Below are positions 23,465 through 31,684 of a stretch of DNA of 35,525 bases, one piece after another. The notes beneath the pieces are model-generated. The model ran no database searches. It was not told the origin of the DNA and saw only the letters and a program-made list of their open reading frames with translations. This DNA comes from Candidatus Peregrinibacteria bacterium (GTDB taxonomy: Bacteria > Patescibacteriota > Gracilibacteria > CAIRYL01 > GCA-016699755). Each line of letters starts with the position of its first letter. Positions within the stretch are counted from its first letter, which is position 1. Location of the stretch: NCBI GenBank assembly GCA_024762935.1, contig JANTGK010000013.1, positions 1-35,525 of the forward strand, in the 5' to 3' direction. Made by a program: the position numbers and the translations under genes.

Positions 23465-24136
23465 TTATTGTGTATTGGACTGTATATCTCCTGCACCCTC
23501 TGAAGAGAGAGATTCTTGACTCTCTATGGCTTTCTGTATCTTTTCTTCTGTGCGTCCCTTTAAAACAATCATCACTGATTCTGGAATATCCTCTCTTTTT
23601 AAGAGCTCAACAGCAATGGTTGCCGGAGCAACTTCAGCAACCTTCATCATTACCTCCACAGTAATAGCTTCATTAGAAATGAGTTTCAAAAGGACTTGAG
23701 GGCTTTCATCTTCTGCCAATTTTAAGAGAATTTCTTCCGGAGAATTTGGATTTTTAGCGACAGTCCAGCGAACACGATGATCAGAATCATCAGAAAGTAT
23801 CTGAGCAACACTCGAATCTATACTACGATTTGCCCCCAAATAATTTCTCACCATCCAATTCTTATCATCAACAAGAGTCTTCTGAATATCAATCGGAAGA
23901 GCAGAATTTTTAGCAACATCACTTCTCACTCCCTCATTATCATTCTCAGAGAGCTCTCGCAGGAGTGCAACATCTGTTGTCTCTTTTGCCATATCCATAA
24001 GCTCTTTGGGTGATTTCCCTTTTAGATGATACTCTGACAACTCATCTTTTTGCTGCGGAGTCCAATCTGGAACAGAACATCCAGAAAAAAAGAAGAAGAG
24101 AAATAACACCGATAGGATTCGAAAATACATACTCAT
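23465..24136 (-). CDS. Lipoprotein with LRV-type (variant leucine-rich) repeats
   Basis: A 223-residue predicted lipoprotein. The signal peptide ends FFFFSGC (Cys20). The mature part has repeats of about 24 residues with the LRV pattern D-x-x-x-x-V-R-x-x-V-A-x-N-x-x-x-P-x-x-x-L-x-x-L: EGVRSDVAKNSALPIDIQKT, NWMVRNYLGANRSIDSSVAQ and HRVRWTVAKNPNSPEEILLK, plus a looser SPQVLLKLISNEAITVEVMM. Such helical solenoids usually bind other proteins. The canonical LRV Fe-S cysteines are not present. Start is ATG 24136 or 24130. Its position 30 nt before the class A PBP gene suggests an outer-face PBP partner, analogous in concept to LpoA/LpoB but unrelated in sequence; that role is inference. Confidence 0.8.
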   Translation of the reverse strand: MSMYFRILSVLFLFFFFSGCSVPDWTPQQKDELSEYHLKGKSPKELMDMAKETTDVALLRELSENDNEGVRSDVAKNSALPIDIQKTLVDDKNWMVRNYLGANRSIDSSVAQILSDDSDHRVRWTVAKNPNSPEEILLKLAEDESPQVLLKLISNEAITVEVMMKVAEVAPATIAVELLKREDIPESVMIVLKGRTEEKIQKAIESQESLSSEGAGDIQSNTQ

Positions 24137-24244
24137 ATATCATAAAATAATTCAATGATGAGTCTGCTCTTTTTTTTTAAAGGAATCAAGAACTGACATT
24201 GCTCTTTATAAAGCATTTCCCACAGATACCTCTCCCTATTTCTG

Positions 24245-24973
24245 TTATTCCTGAAAAAGTTTTTGTACTTGAGCTGTATTTAATTTTTTCCACTGACCCT
24301 CTTGAAGATGTAAATCATCAAGATATAAGTGTCCCACAGCAATACGACGAAGTTTTTTTACACCATTATTGAGTGCACGAAAAAGCCTACGAATATGTCG
24401 ATTTTTTCCTTCTGTCAAAATAATTTCGATACGACTTCCGCCAAGCTTTCTTACCTGAGCTGGTCGAACTTTTTCACCCATGATTCGTACAGTCCCTTTG
24501 CGTATCTTTTCGAGAGACTCATCATCTATCGGCTTGTGCAGAAGGACATGATAGGTTTTTGTGTGGAGAAATTTTGGATGAGTAAGACGAAAAGCCAGTT
24601 CTCCATCATTTGTTAAAAGAAGAAATCCTGAGCTCTCTTTGTCTAATCGACCAACAGGAAAAAGTCGAGGAAAGTCTTGAGGAAGAAGATCAAAAACAAT
24701 ATCTTTTTCTACCGCTGTTGTTTTTGTGCTCGTTACATATCCCACTGGTTTCCACAAGACGATGGTCATTTTTTCATCTTCTTTTTTTTTCAGAGCTTGT
24801 TGATTCACTTCAATAGAGTCCTTGAGAGGGTCAGCCTTTGTGCCAAGCTCGGTAACGACTCTTCCATTTACCCGAACGTATCCTGCAAGAATTAATTTTT
24901 CCGATTCTCGCCGCGACGCAACTCCTCTATGAGCCAATATTTTCTGAAGACGAATCAGTTGAGCATTACCCAC
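24245..24973 (-). CDS. RsuA/RluB-family 16S/23S rRNA pseudouridine synthase
   Basis: About 242 residues. An N-terminal S4 RNA-binding domain (IRLQKILAHRGVASRRESEK, VRVNGRVVTELGTKADP) precedes the catalytic domain: WKPVGYVTS, then LFPVGRLDKESSGFLLLTND with catalytic Asp in GRLD, KTYHVLL, and LTEGKNRHIRRLFRALNNGV. This is the RsuA/RluB/RluE/RluF group; the exact uridine target cannot be read from sequence. The start is uncertain. GTG 24973 (VGNAQLIRLQ) gives the family-typical short N-terminus. The only upstream ATG is at 25012, which would add 13 mostly hydrophobic residues (MILFFYSFFFSDF). It is the first of three minus-strand genes, 108 nt before the LRV lipoprotein. Confidence 0.9.
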   Translation of the reverse strand: MGNAQLIRLQKILAHRGVASRRESEKLILAGYVRVNGRVVTELGTKADPLKDSIEVNQQALKKKEDEKMTIVLWKPVGYVTSTKTTAVEKDIVFDLLPQDFPRLFPVGRLDKESSGFLLLTNDGELAFRLTHPKFLHTKTYHVLLHKPIDDESLEKIRKGTVRIMGEKVRPAQVRKLGGSRIEIILTEGKNRHIRRLFRALNNGVKKLRRIAVGHLYLDDLHLQEGQWKKLNTAQVQKLFQE

Positions 24974-25152
24974 AAAGTCAGAAAAAAAGAAAGAATAAAA
25001 AAACAGTATCATATTTATCCATATCCCGGAACAAAAGCTCTATCTTTTTTCCTTTATAAAAAAACAGAACTATCCCCATAAAGAACGAGGAGGAAAAGAA
25101 AAAATTTGAATTCATTTTGGAATTTTGAAGTTTTTTTGGCAGACTTGGTGTG

Positions 25153-27183
25153 ATGAATCGAAAAACAAAAGATATACGATACGGCCAAAAAAAAATTCTT
25201 ACTCCTTTTACAACACGTACAAAAAGAAAGGGGAACAATAATCCCCGGACAGTATTTCAGATTGGGTCTGGTTTTCGAATATCATCCTTTAAAAAAAGGA
25301 TAGATTTTCAGAAACAAAAAAGAATAAGGAAAAGGAGTCCATCTCAATCCGTATTCTTCATAATAGGGATCGTTCTTTTGAGTCTTATTGCCATTGCAGG
25401 AAAAAATGCTCTTGCGAAAAAACAAGAAGTAGAGGATATCAAAGATCAAATGAAGATTGAGTTTCAAAGTGGAATACAGCAGCTCACTCAACAAAAATTC
25501 ACAGAATCAAGAAAATCTTTCCAAAATCTTGAAAACTTATCTTCAACAATGAGATCAGTCATAAATCCAATTCTTATGGATGTTCGATACCAACAAGATT
25601 CTCCTGATGTATTTGGAACATTTCTTATTCTCTCTGACACCCTCGCAAAAATTGGGCAAGACATATCGAAGATGGGACCAAAAATACTAGACATACCAAA
25701 TCTCTTACTGGAAGGAAACGGAGAAGAAGTCCTTCCGATACTCAGGAGTCTCTCAGCAGATACGCAGACCATATATACTCTGCTTCCAAACAGCAAAAAA
25801 GTTATCGAAAAAATACGTTCTTTTCCTTTTCTCCCAAAGGAAATAGAAGACTCCATCAATACAATCCAACCACTTCTTTCTGAAACAGAAAAGTCTGTCT
25901 CTCTCTTACGAGAATTTTTTCCAGCAGCTCGTGCTCTTCTCGGTGAGCAAAAAGTCCACACAATTGCCATCCTCTTTCAAAATTCAGGAGAAATAAGAGC
26001 AACTGGTGGTTTCCCCGGATCTTTAGCGATTATCTCGTCAGATTCAGGAAACATTGAGGCAAAATTTTATGATATCTACGCTCTCTCCTGGAAAATAAAA
26101 GAAGAAAAACCGCCACCACCAGGATTTGAGCGTCTTACAAAAAAATTAACATTGCAGGATGCCAATTATTCTCCAAATTTTCCCACCTCTGCCAAAACAA
26201 TACAAGAAATGCTCAGCAAAGCTGATATCCCAATGCCAGATACTATCCTCACTATAACAGATGATCTTCTCACTGAAATTCTTAAATATGTTGGTGGCAT
26301 TCCTATTCCTGGAACGACAGCTACTCTAACAGAAAAAAACACAGGAACACTTCTTTCTTTTTTTGTTGAATCCAAAGCCTCTGGAATTCATACGCCGAAA
26401 GAAACAATGAAATTACTCCTTCCAGAACTAGTGACACGAGTAAAAAAACTTTCTCCAGAAACACTTTTTCACATAGTCAATTCATCCATCCGAAAACGAT
26501 GGGTACTCGCTTATTCAACTGATCCAAACGTTAAAAAACTTATCACAGCCCTTGGCATCTCGGGAGAAATTCAACAACCAAATACTGAGGATTACCTGGC
26601 CATTTTTTCCGCAAATGTTGGAGGAAATAAATCTGACAGATTCCTATCGGAAGATATTCATATTGAATCTGCTATTGATGTAAATGGAGCAGTTGTAAAC
26701 ACCGTGCATATAAAAAGATCACATCTCTGGGGAGAGGAGGAAGACCACTATGTTGACACTCTCATACAGACATATGGACACTACAATGCGCTTCCTCATC
26801 TCCTAAAAAATATACTTGGAGCTGGTGAAAATCATTCTTGGACACAAGTAATGACACCAAAAGGCTCAATACTTCTTTCAGCCACAGGTATACCAGAACA
26901 AGGAATATCTCGTTATCAAGAATCAGGAAAAAGTGTTTTTGCCTTTCGTTTTCCAAAAGTGGCACCAGGAAAATCTCAATCTATTTCTCTTCAGTATAAA
27001 CTCCCTCGTCAGCTTGTCTTCCCAGGATCTTTTGATCTCTATTATCAAGTCCAACCAGGCAGAAAATCCACTCATGTTACTCGGGAAATTCTTGTTGAAT
27101 CAGGAATTCACCTCACAAATAAATCCAATATCGATGCCCATCTCATAAATGATGGTGTCTTTCAGTCACAAATCTCCCAGTAA
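25153..27183 (+). CDS. DUF4012 membrane-anchored protein
   Basis: About 676 residues. A long basic cytoplasmic head (RKTKDIRYGQKKILTPFTTR) precedes one TM helix (about 66-84, VFFIIGIVLLSLIAIAG) and a large outer part. Helices cover about 90-250. Then comes the DUF4012 core: IAILFQNSGEIRATGGFPGS, a beta block, PPPPGFERLTKKLTLQDANYSPNFPTSAKTIQEM (the conserved R-D-A-N-x-S-P-D-F-P-like motif reads QDANYSPNFP), then GGIPIPG. The C-terminal third is beta-rich. DUF4012 proteins are common in Gram-positives and Patescibacteria and often sit with cell-surface or polysaccharide genes; the function is unknown. Start is GTG 25150 or the adjacent ATG 25153, and I prefer ATG. The stop overlaps ruvX by one base (TAATG). 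Confidence 0.9.
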   Translation: MNRKTKDIRYGQKKILTPFTTRTKRKGNNNPRTVFQIGSGFRISSFKKRIDFQKQKRIRKRSPSQSVFFIIGIVLLSLIAIAGKNALAKKQEVEDIKDQMKIEFQSGIQQLTQQKFTESRKSFQNLENLSSTMRSVINPILMDVRYQQDSPDVFGTFLILSDTLAKIGQDISKMGPKILDIPNLLLEGNGEEVLPILRSLSADTQTIYTLLPNSKKVIEKIRSFPFLPKEIEDSINTIQPLLSETEKSVSLLREFFPAARALLGEQKVHTIAILFQNSGEIRATGGFPGSLAIISSDSGNIEAKFYDIYALSWKIKEEKPPPPGFERLTKKLTLQDANYSPNFPTSAKTIQEMLSKADIPMPDTILTITDDLLTEILKYVGGIPIPGTTATLTEKNTGTLLSFFVESKASGIHTPKETMKLLLPELVTRVKKLSPETLFHIVNSSIRKRWVLAYSTDPNVKKLITALGISGEIQQPNTEDYLAIFSANVGGNKSDRFLSEDIHIESAIDVNGAVVNTVHIKRSHLWGEEEDHYVDTLIQTYGHYNALPHLLKNILGAGENHSWTQVMTPKGSILLSATGIPEQGISRYQESGKSVFAFRFPKVAPGKSQSISLQYKLPRQLVFPGSFDLYYQVQPGRKSTHVTREILVESGIHLTNKSNIDAHLINDGVFQSQISQ

Positions 27184-27617
27184 TGAAAATTCTCGCTATC
27201 GACTTTGGCACAAAAAATATTGGGTTCGCAATGGGAAATACACGAACCGGAATTGCTTTTCCACGAGATATTCTTAAAAATTCAGAGATTATTAATCCAA
27301 CCATTCTCCAGATGTGCACAGAGGAGCAGATTGACAAAATAATTGTAGGGCTCCCTCTTCTTCCTCTTGGGAAAGAGACGGAAGAAACAAAAAATGCCAA
27401 ACGATTCTCAGACGAACTTGAAGACTATCTGCTTAAGCAAGATATGCATATTCCTGTCGATATGTTTGATGAGAGGTATAGCTCTAAATCTGCAAGAGAT
27501 TCTCTTCATTTCTATGGATATCGAAACAAGAATATGAAAGGAAAAATTGATAATTCAGCAGCAGCTATTTTTCTTCAGACATATCTCGATACTCTTGAGA
27601 ACAAACAGAAAGAATAG
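27183..27617 (+). CDS. ruvX: RuvX/YqgF-family Holliday-junction resolvase-like nuclease
   Basis: A 144-residue RNase H-fold protein. It has the first catalytic Asp in ILAIDFGTKNIGFAMG, the VGLPL block (IIVGLPLLPLGKETEETKNA), the DER motif as FDERYSSKSARD (DERLTT in many members) and the last Asp in KIDNSAAAIFLQTYLD. Family members are implicated in 16S rRNA 5'-end maturation (E. coli YqgF) and in Holliday junction cleavage. Length and all acidic positions are normal. The start shares its A with the DUF4012 stop (TAATG), so it is translationally coupled to that gene. Confidence 0.93.
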   Translation: MKILAIDFGTKNIGFAMGNTRTGIAFPRDILKNSEIINPTILQMCTEEQIDKIIVGLPLLPLGKETEETKNAKRFSDELEDYLLKQDMHIPVDMFDERYSSKSARDSLHFYGYRNKNMKGKIDNSAAAIFLQTYLDTLENKQKE

Positions 27618-27652
27618 ATTTCACTTTCTTGTGAAATATGATAGAATCATAT
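27618..27652 (+). promoter_or_regulatory. Extended -10 promoter embedded in two inverted repeats
   Basis: In the 64-nt gap before the subtilase gene are two adjacent perfect inverted repeats: ATTTCAC/GTGAAAT (27618-27624 and 27631-27637, 6-nt gap) and ATATGAT/ATCATAT (27636-27642 and 27646-27652, 3-nt gap). The extended -10 TGATAGAAT (27639-27647; TAGAAT is 5/6) falls inside the second. The predicted start is near 27654, leaving a leader of about 28 nt. The layout suggests a repressor operator over the promoter. The first repeat could alternatively be a weak terminator for ruvX, though no T-run follows it. Confidence 0.45.
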
Positions 27653-27681
27653 GATGTATTCTTGTCTTCTTCGTATTCCAC

Positions 27682-29832
27682 ATGAAACAAAAAAAAATAT
27701 TCGGTGCTCTCGTTTTTATTCTTTGTTTCTGTCTTTTAATAATAAAGATGGATTCATCAGTAGCGATGTTCATTGATGAGAAGATGAAACAAACACTTCC
27801 AGAGCACGTGCCTCATGAAGTACTCGTAAGCTTTTCTGAACAATCAACAGTACTTCAAACAAATATAAATACAACAAATAGCGTAAGCATAGGAAGAGGA
27901 AAGAGTAATCATACTGCAAAGAGCATTATCGAAAGCAATATAAAAAATAAACTCCAACAGAAAATCGGAGGAGATGATCTCACCATCTCACCGATGATTG
28001 CTTTTCAAAAAAAATCAAATGGAATCAATAGTCTCAGTAATTCAAGTACTGAACTCATCATGGCAAAAGTTCAGAGTACACATAAAACAACACAAGATCT
28101 CATTGATGCCCTCAAAAATGATGCTGAAATTAAATATGTAGAGCCAAATTATATATTTCATCATACGGCAGAAAACGCCGATGACCTTTGGGGAATATAT
28201 GATTCTGGGGAAAATGCAGGAGTTGATGCAGACAAAGCATGGGCAATGGGTGCAACAGGAAAAGGAGTCGTTATTGCGAATATAGACACTGGTGTCGATC
28301 GCACTCATAAGGATTTGACTGCCAATATTTGGAAAAATCCAAATGAGATAAATTGTACTGATGGAAAAGATGATGACAACAATGGTTTTATAGATGACTG
28401 CTGGGGATGGGATTTTGCACTTAATAATAATGACCCAAGCCCAGGACATTTTCATGGAACACATACTGCTGGAACAATGGCAGCGGTAAAAGATAATAAA
28501 GGAGTTGTCGGAGTTGCTCCAGATGCAAAAATCATGGCCCTCAAAGTATTTGATGACAGTGGGCAAGCAGCGAATATGGATGATATTATTCATGCTATAG
28601 ATTATGCAGCTCTCAATGGTGCAGATATCATTTCTATGAGCCTTGGAGGAGAAGAAATATGTATCGGAGGATCAATAATGGCTCAAACAACGCAAGCAGC
28701 GAATGCAGCTGGCATAACACTTATTGCTGCTTCAGGAAATAGTGGAGGTGGGGTTCCGGGAAGTCCTGCAAGTTGCCCAAAAGTATATGGTGTCGGCGCA
28801 ACAGATAAAAATAAAGAACTCGCAGAATTTAGTAGCTATTGGCAAGATATGGTCGACTTTGTTGCTCCTGGAGTTTTTATAGAAAGTACAATGCCGAATA
28901 ATGAGTATGGAACCCTTTCTGGAACATCAATGGCAGCACCAAATGTAGCTGGTATTGTTGCCCTCATGCTCAGTCACAATCCAAATTTATCACCCGATGA
29001 AGTGGGGCAATTGATGTGTGATCAGGCAGAAGATCTTGGAGACCCAGGGAGAGATGAAAAATTTGGATGTGGACTCTTGAATGCAGAAAGAATTCTTCTT
29101 GCTATGGGAGATGCTCAAAAAGCACTAAAGGTAAATCCATCTCTTCAAACGATTACTGCTGGCGATACTCCTGAGCCAGTTGTCGCCACTGGTGGTACAA
29201 ACTACTCGTATCAGCTTGTTTCAAATAGTACGGGAATCAAAACTGCAGCAAGCTGCACAGAAGGAGCAAACGATACTTGTGCCTTTACAAAATCAACAGC
29301 ATCAGGAAAAGCAATACTCACTGTTAAAGATGGGAATCGAGAAGTAACATCAACAATTATTGTAAATCTTCCAGGTTTTGGAGATGATGACGACGATGAT
29401 GACTTGTGCACACTGATAAATCAAACATACGATTTTGTAAATGACACCCGATTTGCACCAGCAATAAATTTCTTTTCCGGGAGTACATTAAGCACAATAA
29501 ATGCTTATGCATGTGGAGGAAAAATAAAAATTGAAGGAGGGGACGGAAGTGATATCCAATATATATGGAAAGACCTCTATGTAGCAAAAGAAGGAGGGGA
29601 CTGGAAGCCTCATTCTTACACATTTGAGGGGGGCATACTGGGAAATGGATGGGGAGTACAAAAAGGTGAAGTACTCATAGATATCCCAGATGAAGATCTT
29701 CAAAAGAAGAATTATGTTGCCTCATACATTTGCACATGGGCGGACGACCAATGGAAATGTGGGTGCAGAGATGCGACATGTACTGGAGATTCTGCAAAAA
29801 AATGGAGTCTTCAGGTATTTGGAAAAAAATAA
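27682..29832 (+). CDS. Exported subtilisin-like serine protease (S8)
   Basis: A 716-residue exported protease. It has a signal peptide (KKIFGALVFILCFCLLIIK) and an I9-like propeptide (about 43-158, VPHEVLVSFSEQ to IKYVEPNYIFH). The S8 catalytic domain (about 165-475) has the full triad: Asp202 in IANIDTGVDRTH, His258 in HGTHTAGTMA, Ser416 in SGTSMAAPNVAG, and oxyanion Asn353 in AASGNSG. An insertion CTDGKDDDNNGFIDDCWGWD (225-244) has an Asp-rich, calcium-loop-like pattern flanked by two Cys. An Ig-like domain (about 485-563), an acidic linker GFGDDDDDDD and a Cys-containing C-terminal domain (about 576-716) with no family that I recognise follow. It may process surface proteins or degrade external or host protein. 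The next gene starts 1 nt after its stop. Confidence 0.95.
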   Translation: MKQKKIFGALVFILCFCLLIIKMDSSVAMFIDEKMKQTLPEHVPHEVLVSFSEQSTVLQTNINTTNSVSIGRGKSNHTAKSIIESNIKNKLQQKIGGDDLTISPMIAFQKKSNGINSLSNSSTELIMAKVQSTHKTTQDLIDALKNDAEIKYVEPNYIFHHTAENADDLWGIYDSGENAGVDADKAWAMGATGKGVVIANIDTGVDRTHKDLTANIWKNPNEINCTDGKDDDNNGFIDDCWGWDFALNNNDPSPGHFHGTHTAGTMAAVKDNKGVVGVAPDAKIMALKVFDDSGQAANMDDIIHAIDYAALNGADIISMSLGGEEICIGGSIMAQTTQAANAAGITLIAASGNSGGGVPGSPASCPKVYGVGATDKNKELAEFSSYWQDMVDFVAPGVFIESTMPNNEYGTLSGTSMAAPNVAGIVALMLSHNPNLSPDEVGQLMCDQAEDLGDPGRDEKFGCGLLNAERILLAMGDAQKALKVNPSLQTITAGDTPEPVVATGGTNYSYQLVSNSTGIKTAASCTEGANDTCAFTKSTASGKAILTVKDGNREVTSTIIVNLPGFGDDDDDDDLCTLINQTYDFVNDTRFAPAINFFSGSTLSTINAYACGGKIKIEGGDGSDIQYIWKDLYVAKEGGDWKPHSYTFEGGILGNGWGVQKGEVLIDIPDEDLQKKNYVASYICTWADDQWKCGCRDATCTGDSAKKWSLQVFGKK

Positions 29833-29833
29833 T

Positions 29834-31600
29834 ATGAAAAGTGTAATAAAAGTAATTGGAGCCACATTTCTTTTCTTATTCCCTCTTGGAATAGGGCATG
29901 CTGATAAAGGAGAAAATTGTAGCGTAGACATTACTTCAAACTTTAGAATAGAAAACGACTGGCGATCAGCGGATGTGGTAAGAGGATCAGATGGATATAC
30001 TTGGAAACGAGCCACTATCGGCTCACCAAGTTCTGTTCTAGAAATAGAAGAAGGGGTGCCATCTCAAATAAAGGGAATTGCAGAGTCACTTTCAGATGTT
30101 CAAATACTTATTTTTGCACCAGATATTGACACCTCCGGAAACGTAAAAAAGCCAGGGCTCGGAAGCTGTTTTGATGCTGGAATTTCTACGACCTCTGGAA
30201 CATACTCATTTGAAATTAATGCACGAATGCTCTGGGGTGCCATAGAAGATTCAGTTGTAATAGATACCTATTATAAAACAGATACACCGTGGGAAATAAT
30301 GACACAAGAAAAAACAAAACAATCAAATCAAACTTTTTTTATCGGATCGACTCTCCCTCCAAAAATCCTAAAAATAGAAGGAAAGTTTCAAGAAAATCAG
30401 GAGGGGTGCTCTATTATGTGTGAGAGTGCGGGAATGCTAAAAGGTCTCTCTCTTGATATAAAAAATATAAGTGCCGAACTCCTCGGAAACAACCTAGATG
30501 CAATTGGTGGGGAAAAAATAGTCCTCGGAAGAAAACCAGGACCACACACTTTTTACATCAGTGTTGATGGACAGACACCACCAACGGATACTTGGATAAT
30601 CCTCCAACGAGTCGTTTACAAGGCTCTTGGAATGGAATCCCTGAAACGTACACTTTTAGCAAATCCCAATACAAATGGCATCCCCTCTGGACTTCCTGAA
30701 TTTCGTGCCGATCTTCTTATTGAAGCTGCAAATGGTCAGGGGAGTTATTCCAGTCGTACACAAGAGTTAGTAAAAAATATCAAGACAATACTCATCTCTA
30801 GAGATTTTTCTACCCGTGAAGAAGCCGCACAAAAAATAAGTACCCTTGTAGGTGAACAAAATAATCAATCTCTTTTTCGAGCGAGTCTTGTTCGTGAAGT
30901 ACTCATTCCAGACGTCAGCACAGAATCAACATGGGCAGATGATTTTGTTGAAATAATGCGATTCTGGTCCGGAAAAAATATTCAAAATACATGCCTTATG
31001 GAAGATGATGATGAACTTTGGAAAAACTACATAAGTGCCAATACACAAATGTCTGGAAATATCTGTTCATTCATGTTTATTAATGGACAAACGCCGACAC
31101 TCACACTCTATACCGATGAACAAATAAAACTAGAACCAAAATTCTCTCAAACAAGAATTACCTTCGCTGACAAAATCTTTCAGCCCTCTCAAGAATGGGT
31201 GTTTAAAAAAGACGAAAAAAAGACAGTATCATATCTCTATAATTTTTTACGACCTTTCCACCCACTCCTTGGTGAAAAGTCATGTCTGAAGAAAAAAGAT
31301 ATCGATACATACACACAAAATATTAAAAAAGCATTCGGACTCCTTGATTCAGAAGGAGAGATCGTTAAAAAAGAACTCTCCACTGCTATTTCTACTGAGA
31401 AAAAAACATATGAGGTACACCTTGCAAATCCAAAAGATATACAAACAAGATTCGCCTGGGTTGGAAACGGGAAACCTCTCCATCTTCTTCAACTTTTCTT
31501 TCAAATACGAGAAAAGGAATGCCTCCCATTTATAACAGATAATTTTAACGCAGAGATGAGAAGCATAAAAAGAGACGGATTTGAGGCAGGAATACTCTAA
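29834..31600 (+). CDS. Unknown exported protein in an operon with the subtilase
   Basis: A 588-residue exported protein that I do not recognise. The signal peptide is MKSVIKVIGATFLFLFPLGI followed by GHA, with cleavage likely after Ala23. The first 250 residues are beta-rich, with Cys29, a Cys in GLGSCFDAG and two more in GCSIMCESAG. They read like a jelly-roll or carbohydrate-binding-type domain (TSGTYSFEINARMLWGAIED). After about 260 the sequence is more helical (LIEAANGQGSYSSRTQELVK) and mixed to the end, with no C-terminal membrane anchor or sorting signal. Start ATG 29834 sits 1 nt after the subtilase stop; the frame is open further upstream inside that gene. It may be a substrate, partner or inhibitor of the protease, which is inference. 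Confidence 0.78.
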   Translation: MKSVIKVIGATFLFLFPLGIGHADKGENCSVDITSNFRIENDWRSADVVRGSDGYTWKRATIGSPSSVLEIEEGVPSQIKGIAESLSDVQILIFAPDIDTSGNVKKPGLGSCFDAGISTTSGTYSFEINARMLWGAIEDSVVIDTYYKTDTPWEIMTQEKTKQSNQTFFIGSTLPPKILKIEGKFQENQEGCSIMCESAGMLKGLSLDIKNISAELLGNNLDAIGGEKIVLGRKPGPHTFYISVDGQTPPTDTWIILQRVVYKALGMESLKRTLLANPNTNGIPSGLPEFRADLLIEAANGQGSYSSRTQELVKNIKTILISRDFSTREEAAQKISTLVGEQNNQSLFRASLVREVLIPDVSTESTWADDFVEIMRFWSGKNIQNTCLMEDDDELWKNYISANTQMSGNICSFMFINGQTPTLTLYTDEQIKLEPKFSQTRITFADKIFQPSQEWVFKKDEKKTVSYLYNFLRPFHPLLGEKSCLKKKDIDTYTQNIKKAFGLLDSEGEIVKKELSTAISTEKKTYEVHLANPKDIQTRFAWVGNGKPLHLLQLFFQIREKECLPFITDNFNAEMRSIKRDGFEAGIL

Positions 31601-31684
31601 TAAGAAGTGATCCACCATTGAGAAACAGAAGAAATTGACGTAGCAAAGTTCTTACGGCAAGATTTAGTCATTATTTTTTATACT

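Noticed and set aside
25000-25149. AGGAGG at about 25090 as the ribosome-binding site of the DUF4012 gene
   Set aside because: It is about 60 nt before the start codon, outside functional spacing.
31635-31684. TTGACG with TATACT as the aminotransferase promoter
   Set aside because: The two elements are 38 nt apart and TATACT touches the ATG; no acceptable -10 lies at 16-18 nt from TTGACG.
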